This document shows, one piece after another, positions 53,960 to 62,344 of a DNA stretch of 64,000 nt. Both the position numbers and the translations under genes were made by a program. The notes under the pieces were generated by a model. The model made no database searches and was not told the origin of the DNA. It was given only the letters and a program-made list of their open reading frames with translations. This stretch comes from Xenococcaceae cyanobacterium MO_188.B29. Lineage in GTDB: Bacteria > Cyanobacteriota > Cyanobacteriia > Cyanobacteriales > Xenococcaceae. The stretch spans positions 24,003 through 88,002 of the forward strand of contig JASJDI010000001.1 of NCBI GenBank assembly GCA_030065155.1, read 5' to 3'. Position 1 is the stretch's first letter. Every line of letters starts with the position of its first letter.

Positions 53960-54664
53960 CTAAACTCTTCCATAACGAGCAATGAGTTGACTGTCTACAT
54001 CCTTTTGTTGATTTAACCACACCCACATTTGATCGCCTAAGGAAAAATGCCACCATTCCTTGGGATGACGCTGAAACTCTCCATAGCTCATTACTTGATT
54101 AAGTAATTCTCGGCGACGATGAAACTGTTGTTCTTTGAGTAGAGGACTTGCTGCATAATAGTTAGGAATAGAGCGTGGAGATAGTTCATCGATCGCGCCT
54201 CCCATATCTAAAGTTTCCTCTTTATCATTCACAAGAGTCAAATCAACAGCAGAACCCGTACTATGGGGAGGAGGCATTTTAAGATCGAGACTGGGAGCAG
54301 CCCAAAGTTGATAAACTTCTTCCCAGATATCCTGTTTTTGTTGGGGCAATATTTTTTCTTTCTGTAATCCTTTTTTCTGTACAATCAGATCGAAAGTATA
54401 ATCGACCATAAATTGTTGTACTCCTACTGGTCGATAGGCATCAAAAATTTTTAAATGCCAACCAGGATTACGTTTATTTAAAAAGAACTGTGCTTTAAGT
54501 AAAGCATCTACTACTCCTTGGCGTAAGTAATATGGCGATCGCTTGCCGTAAACTGCTCCTAATTTTTCATAAGGATGGGGTAATTCGACAGCAAAGTGTT
54601 CTAGCGGAATGGCAACTAAAGGTTCACCACATTCTTCGATGGGAATTTTTTGGTAAGGTTTCAC
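53960..54664 (-). CDS. D-alanyl-D-alanine dipeptidase (VanX-like)
   Basis: LKIFDAYRPVGVQQFMV; PHSTGSAVDLTLV; WWHFSLG. Confidence 0.9.
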   Translation of the reverse strand: MKPYQKIPIEECGEPLVAIPLEHFAVELPHPYEKLGAVYGKRSPYYLRQGVVDALLKAQFFLNKRNPGWHLKIFDAYRPVGVQQFMVDYTFDLIVQKKGLQKEKILPQQKQDIWEEVYQLWAAPSLDLKMPPPHSTGSAVDLTLVNDKEETLDMGGAIDELSPRSIPNYYAASPLLKEQQFHRRRELLNQVMSYGEFQRHPKEWWHFSLGDQMWVWLNQQKDVDSQLIARYGRV

Positions 54665-54826
54665 CGACTTTAAAATTTACTCAAGCTACTTACTTTCTTC
54701 TGTTATACTCCTTGAGTTCTCTGGGCTTAAAAACTATAGGGATTTTATCGATCGCCTTCAAGAAATGCCAAGATTGTCAGACTAATCAAGATTGTTACTG
54801 GTGTTTAGATCTGAAAAAACAAGCTT

Positions 54827-54851
54827 GGGGGCGAACACTGTTCGTCCTTAC
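54827..54851. repeat. REP-like inverted repeat, GTAGGGGCGAA family
   Basis: GGGGGCGAAC-ACT-GTTCGTCCTTAC. Confidence 0.55.
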
Positions 54852-54854
54852 GAT

Positions 54855-55808
54855 TTAAACTAATTTCAGGTTAGGATATTGAGCCAAAATATCATTAGTT
54901 GTTAAAGCATCTCCTTCTGCCTGAGGAGTCCAAAGAACTTCTACTGCTAAAAGACGATCGCTACCAATACTACCCATCTGTTGTAATGCTTGGCGTAAAT
55001 CATCTGTACCGTTAATTACTGGCAATTTTAACTTATTAAGAGTACCAATAATTATAGTGGCGATAATATATTCTCCCGACTCTTGATTATTAATATTGGC
55101 TAACTCTCCCTCAGCATTTGGTAAAGCTTCCTGATTTTCCTGTCTAATAACATTGTCTACATTAAATAGAGTTTCGGTAGTAAATTTACTCCGTTCAGTC
55201 AAAGACAACTGATTGAATTTTGCTTCTGCTGCATCCATATTAGTTTGTTGAGATTCTGTTGCTCCATAAACCCAGTATTCTGGATGACGGAGCAAAGCCA
55301 AAGTTGATTCTTGCAAAACCATGACTCTACCAGAAGCGGAACTTGTATCAGCAGTGAGAGCCAAATTATTTAATTCTTGCTGTAGTTCGCGAGCAGTAGA
55401 TAGTAGTCCCACTTGTACTTGGGCAACGGAAACCTGTGAGCGATCGATATATTGAGAATCTCCTCCCGATGCAATACTACTAAAGCTTCTGACTAGAAAG
55501 TTAGCGATCGCAATAAAAATTAGGATAGAAAACAAGCCTCCAAATCCACCAAATCCAAAGAAAGGAAGTAGGAAAGGAAAACCAAATCCACCACCCCCTG
55601 GATAACCATAACCAGGATTAGAGCGATAACCACTGCGAGGAGCAGAATAAGTACGAGTGGGAGCGCGGAAAGAACCACCACCGATCCTTCCCCCAGTACG
55701 AGCAGCTAAAACATCGTGGGTATTAGTAAAGAAAAAGCTTAATACTAAGCCAATTATTAAAAGGGATTTTAACCAAAATTTATTTTTTTGTCGTTGTCTA
55801 TTCAACAT
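54855..55808 (-). CDS. DUF1517 domain-containing membrane protein
   Basis: ARTGGRIGGGSFRAPTRTYSAPRSGYRSNPGYGYPGGGGFGFPFLLPFFGFGG; VQVGLLSTARELQQELNNLA. Confidence 0.88.
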   Translation of the reverse strand: MLNRQRQKNKFWLKSLLIIGLVLSFFFTNTHDVLAARTGGRIGGGSFRAPTRTYSAPRSGYRSNPGYGYPGGGGFGFPFLLPFFGFGGFGGLFSILIFIAIANFLVRSFSSIASGGDSQYIDRSQVSVAQVQVGLLSTARELQQELNNLALTADTSSASGRVMVLQESTLALLRHPEYWVYGATESQQTNMDAAEAKFNQLSLTERSKFTTETLFNVDNVIRQENQEALPNAEGELANINNQESGEYIIATIIIGTLNKLKLPVINGTDDLRQALQQMGSIGSDRLLAVEVLWTPQAEGDALTTNDILAQYPNLKLV

Positions 55809-55990
55809 ATCCTTAAATATTAAATGTTTTCCAATGAGACTGAAATATAATTAACGTCTTCTAATTTCAGTATCTTCTGAAAAGTTGACCTTAATGGTCA
55901 AATTAAGGATTAGCTTAAGCCTTGATCTACTACTAAAACATTTTGCCGATCTCCAACACAATACCTGATAACTGATAACTGATAACTGAG

Positions 55991-56212
55991 TTATCCTCCC
56001 CCAACAATAGTGACGATTTCTAAGCGATCGCCATCTTGAAGATCGGTATCAGACCAATATTGTCGATGTAGAATTTCACCGTTATATTCTATAGCAATCA
56101 AACGAGGATTTAAATTTAGCTGAGTTAGTAGTTCTGGTAACTTTAGAGGTGAAGTGCAAGCATGAGATTCACCATTAATATTAACAGTAATTGTAGTAGT
56201 AGCTTCAAACAT
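55991..56212 (-). CDS. thiS: Sulfur carrier protein ThiS
   Basis: ITVNINGESHACTSPLKLPELLTQL; C-terminal IVTIVGGG (GG tail). Confidence 0.93.
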   Translation of the reverse strand: MFEATTTITVNINGESHACTSPLKLPELLTQLNLNPRLIAIEYNGEILHRQYWSDTDLQDGDRLEIVTIVGGG

Positions 56213-56226
56213 AATAGTTACTTAAA

Positions 56227-57252
56227 TTAATTAAAAGAACTAGAAAACAAAACCGAGAAAAATTGCCTAGTAACCAAGGCTGGTTGTTCTGCTCGCATAA
56301 TAGCGCGAACTACTGCTACTCGTTGCGCTCCTGCTTCTAAGACATTAGGAAGATTATTTAAATCGATTCCCCCAATAGCAAACCAAGGAATAGGAGAGTT
56401 GGCAGCAGCATACTGGACATATTCAAAACCTGCTGCTGCTTTAGCCGGTTTAGTTGGAGTTTGATATACTGGCCCTACACCAATGTAATCTGCTCTTTCC
56501 GCGATCGCTTTTTGCATTTCCTCAGGATTAGTAGTAGAGCGACCAACAATTTTCCCAGAACCTAATATTTGCCTGGCTAAGGCAATAGGTATATCTTGCT
56601 GTCCTAAGTGTACTCCATCTGCATCTACTGCTAATGCTACGTCTACGCGGTCGTTAACAATAAACAAAGCATTATATTTATGACATAACTGGCAAAGTTG
56701 CTGAGCCTGAGCTAAAAGAACATTATCATCTGTTATTTCTTTATCTCGATATTGAACTAAACTCACTCCGCCTTTTAAAGATTCATCAACAATTGATAGT
56801 AAGTTTTCTGAAGGTGAAGTTATCAAATATAAAGCTGAATTTTTTAATTTTGTTAGGCGATCGCTATTAAGAAGATTACTTTCTAAAGTGTAAACCCGAT
56901 AGCGAATCTGTTTACAAATTAGACTCATTTGTGGTTGATAAAGTTTGCCATATTCTTCTAGTACTCTTAATGCTTCTTGAGTACGGCAAATATTAGCTTG
57001 CAAAAGACTATTTATACTATCTCTTTTTTCTTCTTGAGGATGAGAAAGTTCTGTGCCTACATCACTCGGAGTATCTCTAGCTTGGCGTAATTCTGCACTA
57101 TGCCACTGAGCTAATTCCTGACGTAGTTGTTTACATTCTTGGGCTAATTGTTGATTATTAATACCGAAGCGACACCATTCTTCAATAATCCTGAGTCCTT
57201 CTCTGGCTCGGTCTAGATTTGCGTCTAAAATACGATATATTGCTCTTTGCAT
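56227..57252 (-). CDS. thiE: Thiamine phosphate synthase with N-terminal extension (cyanobacterial ThiE)
   Basis: C-terminal SLVQYRDKEITD, FIVNDRVDVALAVDADGVHLGQQDIP, YIGVGPVYQTPTKP; N-terminal ~130-aa helical domain. Confidence 0.94.
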   Translation of the reverse strand: MQRAIYRILDANLDRAREGLRIIEEWCRFGINNQQLAQECKQLRQELAQWHSAELRQARDTPSDVGTELSHPQEEKRDSINSLLQANICRTQEALRVLEEYGKLYQPQMSLICKQIRYRVYTLESNLLNSDRLTKLKNSALYLITSPSENLLSIVDESLKGGVSLVQYRDKEITDDNVLLAQAQQLCQLCHKYNALFIVNDRVDVALAVDADGVHLGQQDIPIALARQILGSGKIVGRSTTNPEEMQKAIAERADYIGVGPVYQTPTKPAKAAAGFEYVQYAAANSPIPWFAIGGIDLNNLPNVLEAGAQRVAVVRAIMRAEQPALVTRQFFSVLFSSSFN

Positions 57253-57456
57253 AAGTTTATTAAGTCATGAATTAAATCTAGACTTTATCGCAAAATGACA
57301 CCAAGACAAAACTCGTTAATTGATTGAGTTACCGTAGTTAGAGAAGGTTTTCTCAAGTTAGTATTATTTGCTCAATAAAAGTATAGTTTATAAAAATAGA
57401 GATCGTTACAATTAATAACCAATCTCTATCATATTTCGATTATACTTCTATTTAAT

Positions 57457-58227
57457 TTATTTGCAATTTGAGCCTTCGAGAAATTCTCTAATTTCGCGAT
57501 CGCTCAACAGGCAACTATCACTCAAATCGTGGTCAAATTCCTGATTACCAGATTCGGATGGAGTCACCGCCACCAAAGAATCAGGCTGAGAATGAGATTT
57601 TCTTAAATACTTGACCTCGTTTTCCAAAGATTCAATCCTGTCTATCAAAGCTCTAATTACATTAGCTTCCGAGTCTGGTAAATTGCCATGAGCCAGAGGA
57701 TTGACTCTAACTCCAGAACGATAGACAACCCTACCCGGTACACCTACTACCGTGCAATCAGCAGGAACATCACGCAAAACTACTGAACCTGCACCAATAC
57801 GAACATTATTACCAATTTGAATATTACCAAGTACTTTGGCACCCCCACCTATAACTACATTCTCTCCTAGTGTTGGGTGACGCTTCCCACTCTCTTTTCC
57901 TGTTCCACCCAAAGTAACTCCTTGATAAATCAGAGAATAGTCACCAACAATAGCAGTCTCTCCTATAACTACTCCCATGCCATGGTCAATAAAAACTCCT
58001 TGACCAATTTGCGCTCCAGGATGAATCTCTATTCCTGTTACAAAGCGACCAAGATGGGAAATAAATCTAGGAATAAAAGGGATACCAATATGGTACAGCC
58101 AGTGGGCAAAACGGTGAAAAAATAAAGCTTGTAGACCTGGGTAGCAAAAAAGAACTTCTAACCAGTTGCGAGCAGCAGGGTCGCGCTCGAATATAATCTG
58201 AAAATCGGCAATAAGTGAAGACAGCAC
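57457..58227 (-). CDS. cysE: Serine O-acetyltransferase
   Basis: [55 protein letters not shown]. Confidence 0.96.
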   Translation of the reverse strand: MLSSLIADFQIIFERDPAARNWLEVLFCYPGLQALFFHRFAHWLYHIGIPFIPRFISHLGRFVTGIEIHPGAQIGQGVFIDHGMGVVIGETAIVGDYSLIYQGVTLGGTGKESGKRHPTLGENVVIGGGAKVLGNIQIGNNVRIGAGSVVLRDVPADCTVVGVPGRVVYRSGVRVNPLAHGNLPDSEANVIRALIDRIESLENEVKYLRKSHSQPDSLVAVTPSESGNQEFDHDLSDSCLLSDREIREFLEGSNCK

Positions 58228-58520
58228 GGCAGTTCTTATCTTTGTTCTTGTCTATTTTAGAATATCTTATCGCCCTTTGACTCTATCGATAATCAGACTA
58301 ATTTCGTAAAATCCGCAATATTTTTCTGAAAAACTCTCAAGCTTTGGGTCAATGATTAGATAGTGTAATCCGCACTCACACTAAATCCGATCGAGCAAAG
58401 TGACTTTTAATTATTGTCGTTTATGATTCAAATTCCTGTGACATCAAGACTTACATAATCGATAAATAACTTATGCGAACAGGATTTAAGAGCACACTAA
58501 CTGCTAACTAACTTTTAGGT

Positions 58521-59000
58521 TTATGGCTGGACAGATAAACTATAGCTCGAATTCTGGTTAGGTTCCATCGAGCCTACCCAAATTTCATATTGTCCCGCTT
58601 TCCAATTGCGACCACTAATAACGGCATCTCTATTATGCTGTTGTCCAAAACCACAACGAATATCTTGATTATCTGTTCTCTTAACAACTAAGGTCGTATC
58701 TTTTCCACCACTTTTAACTTTTAATTTGAGTCGAGAAAAATCATGTTCTAACAACATAATATGATCTGGTTTTGGATCTCCATAGCCCATACAATGATTA
58801 CCATAGGAATCTTGATTGACCATTGAGGCTAAAGAATAACCTCCCCCTGTAGAACCAATTACTTCTGCAGTAGTTTGGTTTAATCCTAATGCTAAATGGA
58901 GACTATTTAAATCTTTTTTTTGGGCGATCGCCCTTGTCAATGGCATAATCAATAGTATCAGCACTATTGATATATAACTAAAAGTACTTAGTTTATACAT
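58521..59000 (-). CDS. Hypothetical secreted protein
   Basis: N-terminal signal-like sequence (ISIVLILLIMPLTRAIAQ); complete ORF. Confidence 0.65.
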   Translation of the reverse strand: MYKLSTFSYISIVLILLIMPLTRAIAQKKDLNSLHLALGLNQTTAEVIGSTGGGYSLASMVNQDSYGNHCMGYGDPKPDHIMLLEHDFSRLKLKVKSGGKDTTLVVKRTDNQDIRCGFGQQHNRDAVISGRNWKAGQYEIWVGSMEPNQNSSYSLSVQP

Positions 59001-59029
59001 TGGTAACTTCCTTCATAAATAGTCTTGAG

Positions 59030-59225
59030 TCACCGTTACTTCGCCCTTCGGGTTCAACATCGGCAAGCATTCCCTTGCTCGGTCGGCTACTCAGTGCGGA
59101 TTACAGTCGTCTCAAGCATCCGAAATAAATTCGGATGACGCGACCTCAAAAATTCCGCAGGTTCTGACCGCTTTCGTCAGCGCGGGTTACGACCTCTACG
59201 GTGACCTCATTTCACGGTGAAAATG
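59030..59225. repeat. Mosaic of GC-rich palindromic repeats
   Basis: GCATCCGAA-ATAAA-TTCGGATG hairpin; repeated GTCACCGT/ACGGTGAC units; composition unlike surrounding AT-rich DNA. Confidence 0.45.
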
Positions 59226-59381
59226 ACAAATGACAAATCACGAGCAAAACTGAAGATTACTTTGACACCTAGGTCTATTAATGATTTAACATTTATCCTT
59301 AACTAAGTATTATCAACTATTTTGTTTGTTTTAATTTAGTTTTTTTGTAAAGATTGTCGGCAATGAGATTAATAAATTAAT

Positions 59382-59549
59382 ATGCTTCTATTTTTAATTT
59401 TGAGCTTTCTTTTATTGGGGAACTGGGTGTTATCTGAGATGTTAGTATTTATTCCAGTCCATTTAGTTGAATCTCTTAATTCCTTAACTGGGATTGGTTT
59501 AACGATAATAATATTATTATTCATTGCTTGGTGTCTCGGAGATAGTTGA
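59382..59549 (+). CDS. Unannotated 55-aa hydrophobic small protein (candidate)
   Basis: Manual translation MLLFLILSFLLLGNWVLSEMLVFIPVHLVESLNSLTGIGLTIIILLFIAWCLGDS*; two hydrophobic stretches; below track cutoff. Confidence 0.5.
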   Translation: MLLFLILSFLLLGNWVLSEMLVFIPVHLVESLNSLTGIGLTIIILLFIAWCLGDS

Positions 59550-59747
59550 CTAAGTTGGAGGCGACAACGAGATGACAAATTACTCTTGACTGGAAAACCC
59601 AGTCATCGCAAGCATCGCCGTGAAATGACTTGGCTACGGTGACTTCAATAGGTAATTTTTGGAGATGGATAAGGGGAAGTTTTGATACTGAAGTTTACAC
59701 TTTCTACACAAAATCTTCATACAGCAAAAGTTTCAAGAGTTGTATAA

Positions 59748-60115
59748 TGAGCTCAAGTAGAAACGGTGATGATTAGCCACAGGCCTGGCTTCCAAACTAT
59801 CCGTTGCATAAGGGCTAAAATCACCTGCTGCTTTGTCTCGGCAATATCAAGTAGTACCCCCAAATGTACCACTGGCTATAAGTCTTAGGCTATGTACGGG
59901 AGACTAAACTGGATATAACCGCACGGAACTGGTGGTTCTGCCTGTGGAGGCACTGTAAGACCAAGATTTAGCTTGCTCCATGGAGGCAAGGGCCTGTAAA
60001 ACGGAAGCTCAGAAGCGGAGGGGAGAGCCGAACTGAAACGCGAGGTTTGGAGATACTCCCGCATTGTGTGTAGTAGGTGATGAGTAGTTCACACCAAATA
60101 AATAAGTCTGACCAA
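59748..60115 (+). ncRNA. HEARO / IscB-type omega-RNA, ORF-less copy
   Basis: ATGA-GCTCAAG start context; GCTCAAGTAGAAACGGTGATGATTAGCCAC resembles the HEARO/omega-RNA 5' core; nested stem GGTGAT(59765-59770)/ATCACC(59820-59825) and TTAGCC(59773-59778)/GGCTAA(59813-59818); no IscB/IsrB ORF follows. Confidence 0.7.
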
Positions 60116-60289
60116 TCTTTTAACCATAATCAAGATAAGTGGTTTTCTAACAACATCTCTAATGGTTTTTTCTGTTTATCTAGAATTAATTGAAGCAGAT
60201 GGGAATCTTGGTATTTGAATCTCTTCGCCGACGCGGGGCGGAGATTCTAGTTATTAGTTATTAGTTCTTGGTTAATCGGTCTGAGGTCT

Positions 60290-60480
60290 GATCGATAAAT
60301 AAAACTAAAAGCGTGTGAGATGCGCGGACGGGGCGTACAAGGGTCTGAACCAAGTTCAGACCACAGCCCCTCAGGTTTCCTCCGCAAGCATAATCACGTA
60401 AGAAACTAACTACTAAAAACTAAAGGAATGCCCTAAAGGCAGGGCTTGAAACCCCCGTTCACAAGGTTCAATGGAAGGTT
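60290..60480 (+). mobile_element. Decayed right end of an IS200/IS605-family element (tnpB C-terminal remnant + TnpB omega-RNA-like structure)
   Basis: Frame ending at 60409: KACEMRGRGVQGSEPSSDHSPSGFLRKHNHVRN*, TnpB-C-terminus-like; hairpin GGTCTGAAC-CAA-GTTCAGACC inside GGGGC/GCCCC; downstream GCCCT..AGGGC stem and TTGAAACCCC. Confidence 0.6.
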
Positions 60481-60750
60481 TTTTTAGGAATCTGGCTTCT
60501 GGTATTTTCCTAAACTCCTAATCATAAAAAACCCTAAATTTATTTAAGTCATATAATGTACTACAGTAGGTTCATATCTGGTAATTCTAGAGAATTGTAT
60601 GGTTATTTTCAGCCAGTTTCTAGTAATTTTTACTTTAAAAATAATCATAAGGAAACATATTTTACCAAAAACCTAAAGTCTTTCCAGTCTGGATTGATCC
60701 CCAGAAAGTTAATGTCGTTGATAATCGAAGCATTATTCTAACAAGAACCC

Positions 60751-60779
60751 AAAAAAGCTCGATCTCATCGAGCTTTTTA
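60751..60779 (+). terminator. Rho-independent terminator-like hairpin
   Basis: AAAAAAGCTCGAT-CTC-ATCGAGCTTTTTA. Confidence 0.7.
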
Positions 60780-60818
60780 AGTTTATTTTCTTAATCCTCA
60801 TTAAAAAAAGATTTGACA

Positions 60819-62315
60819 ATGCGCCGACGTAAATTTTTATTTCTATCTGGCTCTTCCCTCTTCACAACCTATGGTTTGACTGCTTGTCAACAAAAATCTA
60901 GTACCAAACCCAATGTTTTATTTATTAGTATCGATGATTTAAATGATTGGGTTGGTGTACTTGGTGGAAACCCTCAGGCAAAGACTCCCAATATCGATCG
61001 ATTAGCTAACCGTGGCATACTTTTCAACCGAGCTTATTGTCCTATCCCTTCTTGTAATCCTTCCCGAACAGCAGTACTAACAGGTATTCCACCTTATCTA
61101 TCTGGTGTTTATGGTAACAGTCAGCCTTGGCGTGTTGCTCTGCCTGATGCCACGACTATCCCGCAGCTTTTTAAGCAGAATGGGTATAGAGTTTTCGGTG
61201 CTGGCAAAATCTATCATGATACTTTTCCCGAATATGCAGGATGGGATGAATTCCGCCCTCGTGATGAAAAGAGAATTTGGCACAAAATCAAGGGAAAACT
61301 TCGACTAGAAAAATCATTCGGTGCGGACTTATGGCCAGAAAATCATCCTCTTAGTGGCATTCCCGATATAGGTTTTGATGATTGGGGGTCTTTCCCCGTG
61401 GAAGATGAAGATATGCAAGATGCCAAGATTTGTGACTGGGTTATTGCCAAGCTTAAAGAAAAACACAATCAACCGTTCTTTTTAGCTTGTGGTTTCTTCC
61501 GTCCCCATTCCCCCTGGTATCTACCCCAGAAGTACTTCCAAGAATTTCCCCTGGCTCAGATTGAACTTCCCACCATCAAAGAAGACGATCTAGATGATAT
61601 ACCCCCTCTGGGTTTAAACATGGTCGATCCTTTTGATAGATATGCTGATATTCGTAAGCACGATAAACATCGTCAGGGCGTACAAGCTTATTTAGCTTCG
61701 ATCCGCTTCGTTGATTCTTTGGTTGGTAGATTGATTGACGCATTAGATGCAAGCTCTCATGCTAACAATACTATTATTGTGCTGTGGTCAGACCATGGCT
61801 GGCATCTGGGGGAAAAGCTCCATTGGAGCAAGTTTACTCTTTGGGAAGAAGCAACGCGAGTACCGTTAGTCTTTGTTGTCCCCAAAGGAACAGCAAGCAT
61901 GCCTGAAGGTAGTCAATCCCATAGTAACTGCGATCGACCTGTTAACATCCTTGATATTTATCCGACTTTAATCGATTTATGTGGGTTGAATCCACCTTCT
62001 GAAATAAGTAATATAAGTGGGAAAAGTTTAGTCCCGCTCCTGAAAAATTCTTCGGCAGCTTGGAATCTTCCAGCCATAACTACTTGGGCTGGTTTTGGGA
62101 ATGAATGGATTGATGAGAATCAGAGCGTACATCATAGTGTACGTTCTGAAAGGTTTCGCTACATTCGCTATGCAGATGGCTCTGAAGAACTTTACGATCA
62201 TCAATTCGACCCCATGGAGTGGACTAATGTGGCCCAACAACCCAAATATGCTGATAAAAAGGCTGAGTTAGCCAAATGGTTGCCCAAGACTAATGCACCT
62301 GCTGCGTTCAAATAG
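60819..62315 (+). CDS. Sulfatase, iduronate-2-sulfatase-like (track ORF opens at TTG 60813; ATG at 60819 preferred)
   Basis: NVLFISIDDLNDWVGVLGGNPQAKTPNIDRLANRGILFNRAYCPIPSCNPSRTAVLTG (C-x-P-S-R motif); signal/lipoprotein-like N-terminus LTACQQ. Confidence 0.92.
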   Translation: MRRRKFLFLSGSSLFTTYGLTACQQKSSTKPNVLFISIDDLNDWVGVLGGNPQAKTPNIDRLANRGILFNRAYCPIPSCNPSRTAVLTGIPPYLSGVYGNSQPWRVALPDATTIPQLFKQNGYRVFGAGKIYHDTFPEYAGWDEFRPRDEKRIWHKIKGKLRLEKSFGADLWPENHPLSGIPDIGFDDWGSFPVEDEDMQDAKICDWVIAKLKEKHNQPFFLACGFFRPHSPWYLPQKYFQEFPLAQIELPTIKEDDLDDIPPLGLNMVDPFDRYADIRKHDKHRQGVQAYLASIRFVDSLVGRLIDALDASSHANNTIIVLWSDHGWHLGEKLHWSKFTLWEEATRVPLVFVVPKGTASMPEGSQSHSNCDRPVNILDIYPTLIDLCGLNPPSEISNISGKSLVPLLKNSSAAWNLPAITTWAGFGNEWIDENQSVHHSVRSERFRYIRYADGSEELYDHQFDPMEWTNVAQQPKYADKKAELAKWLPKTNAPAAFK

Positions 62316-62344
62316 TAGAAATTGTTTTTGGTATTTCTAAAGTC

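Noticed and set aside
55965-55988. CTGATAA tandem repeat (about 3.5 copies)
   Set aside because: Short AT-rich microrepeat of a type common in cyanobacterial intergenic DNA; no evidence of function.
59369-59578. Minus-strand 69-aa ORF in the track
   Set aside because: Composition is not protein-like; the plus-strand 55-codon ORF at 59382-59549 is more convincing as a membrane microprotein.
59748-60115. Possibility that the structured RNA is a group II intron or RNase P RNA
   Set aside because: No recognisable domain V (GAGCCGTATG...) or intron ORF, and no GAGGAAAGTCC-type RNase P motif; the GCTCAAG...GGTGATGATTAGCC core fits HEARO/omega-RNA better.
60556-60741. 61-aa plus-strand ORF upstream of the terminator
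   Set aside because: No recognisable homology or domain and weak coding character; possibly a chance ORF, though a terminator follows it.
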